A stretch of 18,724 bases of DNA from CAUJGQ01 sp042408665 (GCA_042408665.1 JBHOQW010000241.1:1-18724); one strand, 5' to 3'; shown: positions 7,216 to 13,683, counted from the first letter of the stretch. The notes: generated by a model not told the origin, from the sequence alone. Numbers and translations are program-made.

Positions 7216-7244
7216 ATGATACGGAACCGTCCGCGTCCGAACAA
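7216..7244 (-). promoter_or_regulatory. Sigma-70-type promoter for the GltD-like gene
   Basis: Reading the minus strand, TTGTTC (7244-7239) is followed after exactly 17 bases by TATCAT (7221-7216, five of six matches to TATAAT). This would start transcription near 7209, about 59 bases before the ATG at 7150. It lies just beyond the stop codon of the JAMM peptidase gene, so the GltD-like gene can be expressed independently. Confidence 0.55.
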
Positions 7245-7259
7245 GAAACGGCGCCTCGC

Positions 7260-7820
7260 TCAGGCGGGCGGGGCGGCCGCGGATACCGGCGGCTGCCGAC
7301 GGCGGCGACGCGGGGTGATGCGGAGCCGCACGGGGATCGCGCGGCCGTCGTGGATCCGAAAGGCCGCGATCTCCGGACGGGCGGGATGGCGCTGGGCGAA
7401 GGCGTGGGCGCGCTCCCACTCCTCGCGCGACATGCCCCGGTAGATGAACGGCTGGCGCGGGGCGCGCAGGGAGATGAGCACGTAGACGATGTCCCCCAGG
7501 AAGGGGTTGGCCTCGTTGATGTCCGTCGGGCTGGGGTAGGGCTGGGTGTGCGTGTGCGAGTGGTAGATGCCCACGATCTGCCAGCCGCGCGCGCCGATGG
7601 CGTCGTCCGCCTGGCGCTGGCTGTGCGGTTCGGTCTGATAGCGGAAGGGCCGCTCCTCTGGCGGCGCGCCGTTCACGCACGGGAACACACCCAGCACCCG
7701 ATCGTCCACGCCGGCGAGCAACCCCCAGCACTCGTCCGGCGCTTCACGGCGGGCGTGGGCGACGATCTCGTCAACGAGGTCGCGGGAGATGCGCAGGCCG
7801 TCGGCAGGGGATGCGCTCAT
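7260..7820 (-). CDS. JAMM/MPN+ (M67-family) zinc metallopeptidase
   Basis: The 186-aa protein has an intact JAMM zinc site: H87-S-H89, ten residues, then D100, with S97 in place (GIYHSHTHTQPYPSPTD), plus an upstream acidic residue in REAPDECWGLL (E27 or E30) as the likely general base. Bacterial homologues such as Mycobacterium Mec+ and Pseudomonas QbsD/PdtF remove C-terminal residues or amino acids from ubiquitin-like sulfur carriers. The C-terminal ~25 residues are an Arg- and Pro/Ala-rich tail (TPRRRRRQPP) not needed for the fold. The ATG at 7820 has only a weak GGAAAG ribosome-binding site. A ubiquitin-like carrier with a blocked diglycine end is encoded at 13305-13550, a plausible substrate, though it is not adjacent. 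The protein is cytoplasmic. Confidence 0.9.
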   Translation of the reverse strand: MSASPADGLRISRDLVDEIVAHARREAPDECWGLLAGVDDRVLGVFPCVNGAPPEERPFRYQTEPHSQRQADDAIGARGWQIVGIYHSHTHTQPYPSPTDINEANPFLGDIVYVLISLRAPRQPFIYRGMSREEWERAHAFAQRHPARPEIAAFRIHDGRAIPVRLRITPRRRRRQPPVSAAAPPA

Positions 7821-7895
7821 CGCTTTCCAGGGTAGAGGAGAAGCCGCGCGGCGGGCAACGGGTGCGGTGGTGGGGGCGGATCGGGTCTAAGGTCG

Positions 7896-8090
7896 CTACA
7901 CGGTGAAGCTGCGCGCGTGATCGGGGCAGGAGCGGATCAGGCGCAGCCGGGCGGCGCTGCGACCCTCCTCGGGGTCTTCACGCGGTGGCACCAGCGCTCC
8001 AAACAGCCAGCGGCATGCCGGGCACGCAACCTCGATCCGCGTCCATGTGGCCGGCGGACGGCTGCCGCGCAGACGGTGACGATGGGCCAC
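7896..8090 (-). CDS. Possible 64-aa zinc-ribbon-like protein (hypothetical)
   Basis: A short minus-strand frame from GTG 8090 to TAG 7896 encodes a peptide with two paired metal-ligand motifs, C23-P-A-C26 and C55-P-D-H58, separated by a charged stretch (VPPREDPEEGRSAARLRLIR). This resembles a small zinc ribbon. Codon third positions are G/C-rich in this frame. The start is uncertain: GGAAGCG is present but 17 bases upstream of the GTG, and the open frame continues to 8273 with Arg-rich, non-coding-looking residues. It ends 75 bases before the JAMM peptidase gene on the same strand and could be co-transcribed with it. I do not recognise the family; it could also be a remnant or a chance frame. 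Confidence 0.35.
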   Translation of the reverse strand: MAHRHRLRGSRPPATWTRIEVACPACRWLFGALVPPREDPEEGRSAARLRLIRSCPDHARSFTV

Positions 8091-8271
8091 GGCGTCAACG
8101 AAGCGCTTCCGACCACCTCGCAAACTTGTGGCCGTCTGCAGATCCCGGCAGCTTGATCGTCGGCGGTCGGCAAGGGAAACTTGAGCGTCACAACGGACCG
8201 CCCTGCCCGGTTGGTGGGCCGGGTGTGGGGATCGCCCGGTGGGCCGGCGCATGGCCCGGGAGGGAAGCGGC

Positions 8272-9153
8272 ATGGTCGCGGTGGAGCAGGAGTTTGACAG
8301 CTACGTGGGCAAAGACCTGGGCGCCCAGCAGGTGGCGATCACGCCCGAGCTGGTGCGGCGCTACGTCGAGGCCGTGCTCGACGATCACCCCTGGTACCGC
8401 GGGCCGTCGCCGTTCGGCGGGCCGGTGGCACCGGCGCTGGTGCTGCACAGCGCGCCGCACCGCTTCGGCGGCTGGTACCTGAAGAACCGCTACGGCAACC
8501 TGCACGCCAAGCAGGAGTGGTGGCTGTTCCACCCCATCCCGGTGGGGGAGACGGTCACCCTGCGCGCCCTTATCGTCGATCGCTATCTCAAGCGCGGACG
8601 CGACTACGTGGTCAACGAGGTGACGATCAGCGCGGCCGACGGGCGCACGCTGGCGCGGGTGGCCTCCCACCAGAGCTTCCTGCCGGACGAGCACACGCAG
8701 GGGATCGTGGTGGACAAGGACCGCGAGCGGGCGCCGGGCCGACGGTTTGAGATCCAGGCGGATGAGGTGCTGGAGGAGCTGCCCAGCGTGCGCAAGCTGG
8801 TGGACGAGGCCATGTGTGAGCGCTACAGCGGCCCGGCACGCAACTACCACAACGACCGAGAGGAGGCGCGTAAGCTGGGCTTTCCGGACATCGTGGTGCA
8901 GGGCACCATGTCCACGTGCTTCATCTCGGAGCTGATGACGCGGCGCTTCGGCCCCGGCTGGTGGCGCGGCGGGCGGATGAGCGTGAACTTCGTCAACATC
9001 CTCTGGGTGAACGAGGCGGTCACCGCACGCGGCATCGTCACCGCCCGCACATCGGAGGGCGGACGGGTGCGCCATCACTGCCAGGTGTGGGTGGAAAAAG
9101 AGGATGGCACCAAGGTCACCATCGGCACGGCCAGCGCCGTCGAGGGGTGGTAG
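8272..9153 (+). CDS. Double-hotdog MaoC-like dehydratase/hydratase-family protein
   Basis: The 293-aa product is a tandem hotdog-fold protein. The N-terminal half (about 10-145) resembles the MaoC dehydratase N-terminal domain (VEAVLDDHPWYRGPSPFGGPV). The C-terminal half (about 160-290) holds the MaoC-like element YHNDREEARKLGFPDIVVQG and the NFVNILWVNEAVTARGIV strand segment. Family members add or remove water across the double bond of enoyl-thioesters. The usual catalytic motif (T/S-G-D-x-N-P-x-H) reads S186-G-P-A-R-N-Y-H193 here: the His is kept, but the Asp position is Pro and the HG after the helix is QG, so activity may be altered or lost. GGGAGG lies eight bases before ATG 8272; an in-frame ATG at 8251 has a poorer context. 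infA follows 103 bases downstream. Confidence 0.78.
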   Translation: MVAVEQEFDSYVGKDLGAQQVAITPELVRRYVEAVLDDHPWYRGPSPFGGPVAPALVLHSAPHRFGGWYLKNRYGNLHAKQEWWLFHPIPVGETVTLRALIVDRYLKRGRDYVVNEVTISAADGRTLARVASHQSFLPDEHTQGIVVDKDRERAPGRRFEIQADEVLEELPSVRKLVDEAMCERYSGPARNYHNDREEARKLGFPDIVVQGTMSTCFISELMTRRFGPGWWRGGRMSVNFVNILWVNEAVTARGIVTARTSEGGRVRHHCQVWVEKEDGTKVTIGTASAVEGW

Positions 9154-9160
9154 CCGGTGG

Positions 9161-9191
9161 CCGGGCGCGCTCTGCCCGGACGGGGTATGAT
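9161..9191 (+). promoter_or_regulatory. Hairpin and -10-like box upstream of infA
   Basis: CCGGGC (9161-9166) pairs with GCCCGG (9174-9179) just after the MaoC-like stop codon. TATGAT (9186-9191, five of six to TATAAT) follows, about 65 bases before the infA ATG. There is no recognisable -35 at the proper distance. The arrangement could separate infA transcription from the preceding gene. Confidence 0.35.
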
Positions 9192-9256
9192 GGAGATGTG
9201 GAGGGGACGCCACGTCACGTGTGGGGTGTTCCCATGAGACTGAGATGAGGTGACCA

Positions 9257-9496
9257 ATGGTACAAGCCCGCAGTGGAGGGCGAAAGAAGGACACGATCGA
9301 GGTGGAGGGCGAGGTCGTGGAGGCGCTGCCGAACGCGATGTTCCGCGTCGCCCTCGCCAATGGCCATGAGGTTCTCGCACACCTGTCCGGCCGGATGCGC
9401 GTGAATTACATCCGCGTCCTGCCTGGCGACCGTGTGCTCGTCGAGCTCTCCCCGTACGACCTCACGCGCGGCCGGATCACGTACCGATTCCGCTGA
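9257..9496 (+). CDS. infA: Translation initiation factor IF-1
   Basis: The 79-aa protein is a complete S1-like OB fold with the IF-1 signatures DTIEVEGEVVEALPNAMFRV, GHEVLAHLSGRMRVNYIRV and LPGDRVLVELSPYDLTRGRITYRF. IF-1 binds the 30S A site and works with IF-2 and IF-3 in initiation. A short extra basic N-terminus (QARSGGRKK) precedes the usual start of the family. The start is supported by GAGGTGA directly upstream of the ATG. In many bacteria infA lies in the ribosomal-protein cluster; here it stands alone between a MaoC-like gene and the convergent gcvT. Confidence 0.95.
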   Translation: MVQARSGGRKKDTIEVEGEVVEALPNAMFRVALANGHEVLAHLSGRMRVNYIRVLPGDRVLVELSPYDLTRGRITYRFR

Positions 9497-9500
9497 GGCT

Positions 9501-9518
9501 ACCGGCTCCCGCGCCGGT
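9501..9518 (+). terminator. Hairpin between convergent infA and gcvT
   Basis: ACCGGC (9501-9506) and GCCGGT (9513-9518) form a perfect 6-bp stem four bases beyond the infA stop codon, in the 74-base gap between two convergent genes. It has no T run on either strand, so it is only a possible terminator or mRNA 3' stabiliser. Confidence 0.3.
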
Positions 9519-9570
9519 CCGGCCGGCGTGTGGTCGGTTCGGTCCCCGTGGTAGATGGCCCCGCTGCCCG

Positions 9571-10665
9571 TTACGCGCTCCCCTTTACGAACGGCCGCCG
9601 CACGACGCGTGCCGGCACGAGACGGTCGCGCACCTGGACGCTGATGCGGGTGTCCGGCCTGGCCAGGTGCACGGGTAGGTAGCCCATCCCGATGGTAGTA
9701 CCCAGGGTGGGCGAGTAGCCACCGCTGGTCACCGTGCCTACCGGCTCGCCCTCGAACAGCAGTTGCTGGCCGTGGCGGAACAGGCCGCCACGTTCCTCGG
9801 CAACAAAGCACACCAGCCGGCGAGTCACGCGCTGTCGCAGCTCCACGAGCGCCGTGCGGCCGATGAAGTCCTCACCGTCGTCCAGGCTGACCAGCCAGCC
9901 CAGCCCCGCCTCGTAGGGATTGGTCTCCGTGGTGATGTCCTGACCGTAAAGGGCCAGCGCCGCCTCCAGGCGCAGCGTGTCGCGCGCGCCCAGGCCGCAG
10001 GGGACGACGCCGGCGGCGAGGAGGGCGTCCCACAGCAGCCGCCCGGCCTCCACGGCGGTGACGAACTCAAACCCATCCTCGCCGGTGTAGCCGGTTCGGG
10101 ACACGGTGGCCTTATGGCCGGCGACGGCGATCTCAGTGATCTGCCGCCGACCGAGGCGCTCCTCGATCGCACGGGACAGCACCGCGGCGAAGGCGTGCCG
10201 GGCGCCCGGCCCTTGCAGCGCGAGCATCACCGTCGTCTGTTGGCGGTCTTCCAGGTGCACGTCCCAGCCGGGGCGGATGTGCTCACGGATCCAGGCGATA
10301 TCCCGCTCGTTGGTGGCGGCGTTGGGGATCACCATCCAGCGCTCCGGGCCGAGGCGGAAGGCGTACGGGTCGTCGAGGATGCCGCCGGCCTCGTTGCACA
10401 TGAGGGTGTAATGCCCTTCGCCCGGCGGAAGGGCCTTCACATTGAAGGTCAGCACCCGCCGCAGCAGGTCGGCGGTGTGTGCCCCGGTGAGGAACAGGCG
10501 GCCCATGTGCGAGACGTCGAACACGCCGGCCCGCGTGCGCACCGCGCGCGTCTCCTCGACGATGCCGGTGTACTGCAGCGGCATCTCCCAGCCGGCAAAC
10601 GGCACCATGCGCGCACCCAGGGCCACGTGCCGGTCGTAGAGGGCCGTGCGGCGCAGGGCGCTCAT
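9571..10665 (-). CDS. gcvT: Aminomethyltransferase (glycine cleavage system T protein)
   Basis: The 364-aa product matches GcvT along its length: RTALYDRHVALGARMVPFAGW at the N-terminus, VFDVSHMGR, GEGHYTLMCNEAGGILDD, NAATNERDIAWI, ALQGPGA, the folate-site segment SRTGYTGEDGFE and the GLGARDTLRLEAALALYGQD block. It transfers the methylene carbon of H-protein-bound aminomethyl-lipoyl to tetrahydrofolate, releasing ammonia. Its ATG (10665) overlaps the TGA of the upstream MBL-fold gene by 4 bp (ATGA), so translation is probably coupled. The Shine-Dalgarno (GGAG) is 11 bases away, which fits coupling. The other glycine cleavage genes (gcvH, gcvP) are not in the window. Confidence 0.94.
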   Translation of the reverse strand: MSALRRTALYDRHVALGARMVPFAGWEMPLQYTGIVEETRAVRTRAGVFDVSHMGRLFLTGAHTADLLRRVLTFNVKALPPGEGHYTLMCNEAGGILDDPYAFRLGPERWMVIPNAATNERDIAWIREHIRPGWDVHLEDRQQTTVMLALQGPGARHAFAAVLSRAIEERLGRRQITEIAVAGHKATVSRTGYTGEDGFEFVTAVEAGRLLWDALLAAGVVPCGLGARDTLRLEAALALYGQDITTETNPYEAGLGWLVSLDDGEDFIGRTALVELRQRVTRRLVCFVAEERGGLFRHGQQLLFEGEPVGTVTSGGYSPTLGTTIGMGYLPVHLARPDTRISVQVRDRLVPARVVRRPFVKGSA

Positions 10666-11528
10666 GGCGTGTCCGGCTCCACCGGCACCCACCGCGGCCG
10701 CCCGTCCTCCTCGCGTAAGCGGCCGGCGCCGGGGTAGGAGATATGTGGGCTGAGCAGCAGGCTGCCACTCGCGAGGGCTTGGCGCACGATGCGCTTTTTG
10801 GTCTCCATCGAGACCAGCGGCAGCACGTCAAAGGCCGAGACCCAAGCGGTACGCTCCAGTTGCGCCACGTGCTGCACCAGGTCGCCCAGGTAGATCGCCG
10901 TCTCCCCGCCCGCGGCGATCACCACCGCGGCGTGGTCCTGCGTGTGGCCGGGCGCGGGCAGGAAGCGGACCGCAGCGGTGATCTGGTGCTCGCCCTCTAC
11001 CAGCTCCAGGCGGCCGCTCTCGGCCAAGGGCAGGATGTTGTCGGGCAAGTAGGTGGCGCGCGTGCGCTCGTTGGGGTGGGTGGCCGCCTCCCACTCGCCG
11101 CGCTGGATATAGTAGTGGGCGTTGGGAAAGGTGAGGATGGCGGCGCCGTGCACACGGGCGGTGTTCCAGCCGCAGTGGTCGAAGTGCAGGTGCGTGTTCA
11201 CCACGATGTCCACGTCCGTGGGGCGCACGCCCAGCGCGGCCAGGCCGTTGAGCAGGTGCCCGTAGTCGCCCGGGTACATCTTCTCCCGCCGGGCGGGGTC
11301 GATCTTGTTGCCCACGCCGGTATCGATGAGCACGGTGCGGCCGTCGCCGCGCACCAGCAGGCAGTTCAGGGCCATAGGGATGCGGTTGCGGGCGTCGGGG
11401 CTGCCCACCAGCGGCTCCCACAGCTCGCGCGGCACCAGCCCGAACACGGCGCCGGCATCTTGCAGAAAATATCCGTCCGAGACCACATCGACCTGAAGGT
11501 GCCCAATGCGGTAACGCGCGCCACTCAT
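10662..11528 (-). CDS. Metallo-beta-lactamase-fold hydrolase, lactonase-like
   Basis: The 288-aa protein has the MBL zinc motif H113-L-H115-F-D117-H118 (VNTHLHFDHCGW), preceded by VLIDTGVGNK and followed by LPAPGHTQDH, YLGDLVQH and the C-terminal SPHISYPG, which together give a two-metal site. The layout resembles the AHL-lactonase-like branch of the superfamily. The substrate (lactone, thioester or other ester) cannot be set from sequence. It is cytoplasmic. The ATG at 11528 is preceded at six bases by GGAG and by a promoter at 11548-11576. That promoter lies inside the longer open frame (to 11603), which argues against starts further upstream. The stop codon overlaps the gcvT start, so the two form an operon. 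Confidence 0.88.
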   Translation of the reverse strand: MSGARYRIGHLQVDVVSDGYFLQDAGAVFGLVPRELWEPLVGSPDARNRIPMALNCLLVRGDGRTVLIDTGVGNKIDPARREKMYPGDYGHLLNGLAALGVRPTDVDIVVNTHLHFDHCGWNTARVHGAAILTFPNAHYYIQRGEWEAATHPNERTRATYLPDNILPLAESGRLELVEGEHQITAAVRFLPAPGHTQDHAAVVIAAGGETAIYLGDLVQHVAQLERTAWVSAFDVLPLVSMETKKRIVRQALASGSLLLSPHISYPGAGRLREEDGRPRWVPVEPDTP

Positions 11529-11547
11529 GCCCCGCTCCGTGTCCCCC

Positions 11548-11576
11548 ACGATAGGCTGCGACTGGAAGGACGTCAA
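11548..11576 (-). promoter_or_regulatory. Sigma-70-type promoter of the MBL hydrolase-gcvT operon
   Basis: On the minus strand TTGACG (11576-11571, five of six) is followed after exactly 17 bases by TATCGT (11553-11548, four of six). Transcription would start near 11541, giving a leader of only about 13 bases that just contains the GGAG ribosome-binding site of the MBL gene. Confidence 0.6.
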
Positions 11577-11630
11577 TCGCGCCCCCGCCGTGCCCGATAG
11601 CATGATCCGTATCCGGTACGATGGTACGGG

Positions 11631-11658
11631 TTGGCCGTTCGCTCTCTCGTGTTACGAT
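11631..11658 (+). promoter_or_regulatory. Candidate promoter of the PAP2-family gene
   Basis: TTGGCC (11631-11636) and TACGAT (11653-11658) are 16 bases apart, giving a start near 11665 and a leader of about 30 bases to the ATG at 11697. The match is moderate (three and four of six). If correct, the in-frame TTG at 11631 cannot be the start codon. Confidence 0.35.
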
Positions 11659-11696
11659 CCATCCAGCAACACGCCTCGGGCGCACGGCTGGAAGGC

Positions 11697-12659
11697 ATGA
11701 GCCAGCGCTTGGTCTGGGCCCCGTTGCAGCGGGTAGCGGTCCCCGCGACGCCACCGCGTTGGGAAGCGGTGACGCGAACCATCGCCACAGGCGGCAGCCT
11801 TTTGGTAGCGGGTGCGCTGGCCTACGACATCATCAGCGGAGTTTGGATCGGCCGGGCCGGGTTGCACCTGGTGCTGGCGCTCATCGCGGTGGCGGTGACC
11901 ATCCCGGTTGCCCGCCGCGTGCCGCAGCTTCACCTGGCAGTGCTGTACGTCTTCGGCCTCTTCGTATACACCGTGCTGCGCTCTTTTGCCGACCGGACCT
12001 CCATTCCGGTGCGCGCCGAATATGTGATCAAAATCGACCGGCTGCTCTTCTTCGGCGTGGAGCCTACCCGTTGGTTGCAGGCCCGTTTCTTCGACCCCAG
12101 CCGTATTCACCCATTGGACTGGCTGACGGTGCACATGCACTGGTCGTACTTCGCGCTGCCGCATCTCACGGCGGCGGCCGTCTTCCTTTGGCGGCGGGAG
12201 CTGTTCGCCCGCTATGTGGCGCTGGTGCTGGGCACCTTCTACGCGGGGCTAGTGATCTACTTCCTCGTGCCGACCATGCCGCCCTGGCTGGCCGCCGACG
12301 TCGGGATCCTGCCGGGTGTCTCCCGTGTGATGGATTTCGTGGGCGGACAGGTGGACCGGGACACCTACCAGCGGCTGTATGACGCCCTGGGCGTGCCTAA
12401 CCCGGTAGCCGCCATGCCCTCGCTGCATATGGCGATCACCACGGCGCTCTTCCTCTTTGGGCGAGGCCTGAACCGCTGGTTGGGGCGGGCGCTCGCCGTT
12501 TACACCCTGTTGATGGGGTTCTCCCTGGTCTACATGGGCGAGCACTACGTGACCGACGTGCTGGTTGGCGCGCTGATGGCCTTCTGCGTGTACAAGGCCG
12601 TGGTGCGCCTGGTGCCGCCGCGGCTGCAGGCGCACCACGCCCGCCGTTCGCCCCGCTGA
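11697..12659 (+). CDS. PAP2/Aur1-like integral membrane phosphatase or phosphotransferase
   Basis: The 320-aa protein has about six hydrophobic segments (near 28-50, 55-72, 79-96, 141-165, 172-192 and 244-302, the last with two or three helices). It carries the C-terminal PAP2-type catalytic pair P241-S-L-H244-M and GEH283-YVTD287. The PSLH form and the H-x3-D spacing fit the PAP2_3 group, which includes inositol phosphorylceramide synthase-like proteins. The first PAP2 motif (KxxxxxxRP) is not obvious, which is usual in that group. It probably acts on a lipid phosphate or transfers a phospho-head group at the membrane. I prefer ATG 11697, which has GGAAGG immediately upstream, over the in-frame TTG at 11631. 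The exact substrate is unknown. Confidence 0.82.
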   Translation: MSQRLVWAPLQRVAVPATPPRWEAVTRTIATGGSLLVAGALAYDIISGVWIGRAGLHLVLALIAVAVTIPVARRVPQLHLAVLYVFGLFVYTVLRSFADRTSIPVRAEYVIKIDRLLFFGVEPTRWLQARFFDPSRIHPLDWLTVHMHWSYFALPHLTAAAVFLWRRELFARYVALVLGTFYAGLVIYFLVPTMPPWLAADVGILPGVSRVMDFVGGQVDRDTYQRLYDALGVPNPVAAMPSLHMAITTALFLFGRGLNRWLGRALAVYTLLMGFSLVYMGEHYVTDVLVGALMAFCVYKAVVRLVPPRLQAHHARRSPR

Positions 12660-12979
12660 CCGCCGCATGCGGAGCCGTGGGCGCGGCCTTACCCGGCTCA
12701 CCGGGCTCGCCCGTCCACCCGGCGGGAGAAGCCTCATCGGTGATGGTCTCTCGCTTCTTCACACTTCCTCAGCCGTTGTGCCGTCGGGAGCGGCCCGGCG
12801 AGCGGCTCAGCGCGCCACATCTCCCGCAGTCACGTTCCATCGTGTCACGACGCTTCATCGCGCGTTCGTGCGCCACACATGCACGATTGACGACGTCGCT
12901 ACCATGCAAGTGGAGACGCCTTCCACAAGATGGCCGCGGCCACCCCGCCACGCGGTATACCGTGCCAGGAGGGGGAACG
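12660..12979 (+). other. Intergenic region, no gene seen; palindromes near the 3' end
   Basis: These 320 bases between the PAP2-family gene and the zinc-ribbon gene have no frame with coding character; the open frames crossing it are Arg/Ser-rich chance frames. The stop codon is followed by the palindrome CCGCATGCGG (about 12663-12672) and a small CCCGG/CCGGG hairpin, weak terminator candidates. TTGACG at 12887-12892 lacks a -10 partner. Near the downstream gene are two perfect palindromes, TGGCCGCGGCCA (12931-12942) and GGTATACC (12954-12961), which could be operator sites; this is speculative. Confidence 0.4.
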
Positions 12980-13198
12980 ATGGGTCTGCTGGCAAAGCTC
13001 TTCCGCCGCGGAGACGCGGCGCCCACGGACGCACCGGTGCAGTGCCCGCACACCGCCCTGACGCCGCGTTGGGATCGACCGGAGGACATGGGTAAAGAGG
13101 ACCTGGCGTCCAGCTTCCGCTGCGACACCTGCGGCGCCGTCTTTTCCGGCGATGAGGGCCGGCGCCTACTGCGCGACCGTCGCGGCGTCGCGCGTTGA
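12980..13198 (+). CDS. 72-aa zinc-ribbon-like small protein (hypothetical)
   Basis: A strong Shine-Dalgarno (AGGAGGGGG, about four bases away) precedes ATG 12980. The peptide starts with a short amphipathic stretch (MGLLAKLFRR) and has C22-P-H24 near the N-terminus and C48-D-T-C51 later (SFRCDTCGAVFSGDEGRRLLR), a plausible zinc ribbon using Cys-His/Cys-Cys ligands. The segment TPRWDRPEDMGKEDLASSFRC has the conserved look of a real protein. It has no catalytic motif I recognise. The ubiquitin-like carrier gene begins 106 bases downstream on the same strand, so they could share a transcript. Possible roles (metal or nucleic-acid binding) are inference only. Confidence 0.7.
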   Translation: MGLLAKLFRRGDAAPTDAPVQCPHTALTPRWDRPEDMGKEDLASSFRCDTCGAVFSGDEGRRLLRDRRGVAR

Positions 13199-13269
13199 TC
13201 GTCGTATCCGTGGCCCTGGCGTGCGTCGAAGCTTCCCTGTGCCCGGCGCTGGCGGTAGCCTGTGCTCAA

Positions 13270-13292
13270 CCGGGCGGCGGCATGCTGCCCGG
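13270..13292 (+). promoter_or_regulatory. Hairpin just upstream of the ubiquitin-like gene's RBS
   Basis: CCGGGCGGC (13270-13278) and GCTGCCCGG (13284-13292) form a 9-bp stem with one G-U pair and a 5-base loop, ending right before the GGAGAGGAGG ribosome-binding region of the 13305 gene. It could modulate translation or mark the 3' end of the upstream gene's transcript. Confidence 0.35.
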
Positions 13293-13304
13293 GAGAGGAG
13301 GGCG

Positions 13305-13550
13305 ATGGCCGTACACGTCCGGTTCTTCCCGCTCCTGGCCAAGCGCGCCCGTAGCCGGCAGGAGACGTTGGAGGTCGCGTTTCAGCCCGGGCTGCGCCCC
13401 ATCGATATCATCCGCGCCGAAGGCTTCAGCGAGACGGACGCCGAGGCGATCATGGTGCTGGTGAATGACCGGCAGGCGGAGCTGGACGAGCCGGTCCAAG
13501 ACGGTGACCGGCTGGAGTTCATGATCGCCATGTCGGGCGGCGCCCGCTGA
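13305..13550 (+). CDS. MoaD/ThiS-family ubiquitin-like sulfur carrier with Gly-Gly-Ala-Arg end
   Basis: The 81-aa protein has the beta-grasp layout of ThiS/MoaD proteins: an N-terminal strand VHVRFFPLLA, a middle helix (RPIDIIRAEG), VLVNDRQAEL and a C-terminal DGDRLEFMIAMSGG. Family members carry sulfur as a C-terminal thiocarboxylate for molybdopterin, thiamine, cysteine or tRNA thiolation, after adenylation by an E1-like enzyme. Here G78-G79 is followed by A80-R81 rather than being the terminus. QbsE-type carriers also have residues after the diglycine that a JAMM peptidase removes, and such a peptidase is encoded at 7260-7820. No E1-like adenylyltransferase or moa/thi gene is nearby. GGAGG lies three bases before the ATG. 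The pathway is unresolved. Confidence 0.85.
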   Translation: MAVHVRFFPLLAKRARSRQETLEVAFQPGLRPIDIIRAEGFSETDAEAIMVLVNDRQAELDEPVQDGDRLEFMIAMSGGAR

Positions 13551-13683
13551 CGGCTCACCCGAGCCGGCGTCCGCCGCCCGTTGCACCGCTAGGTAACGTA
13601 CCGTCGGTCGCCACCGTTCCACCCCGCATGAACCGGCACCCCTGCCGCGTTCCTGCCGGCCACGGCGGTGTGCCGGAGCGCAA

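Noticed and set aside
12667..12979. Coding frames between the PAP2-family gene and the zinc-ribbon gene
   Set aside because: Residues are Arg/Ser/Pro-rich, no ribosome-binding site fits, and the strong AGGAGGGGG lies before ATG 12980.
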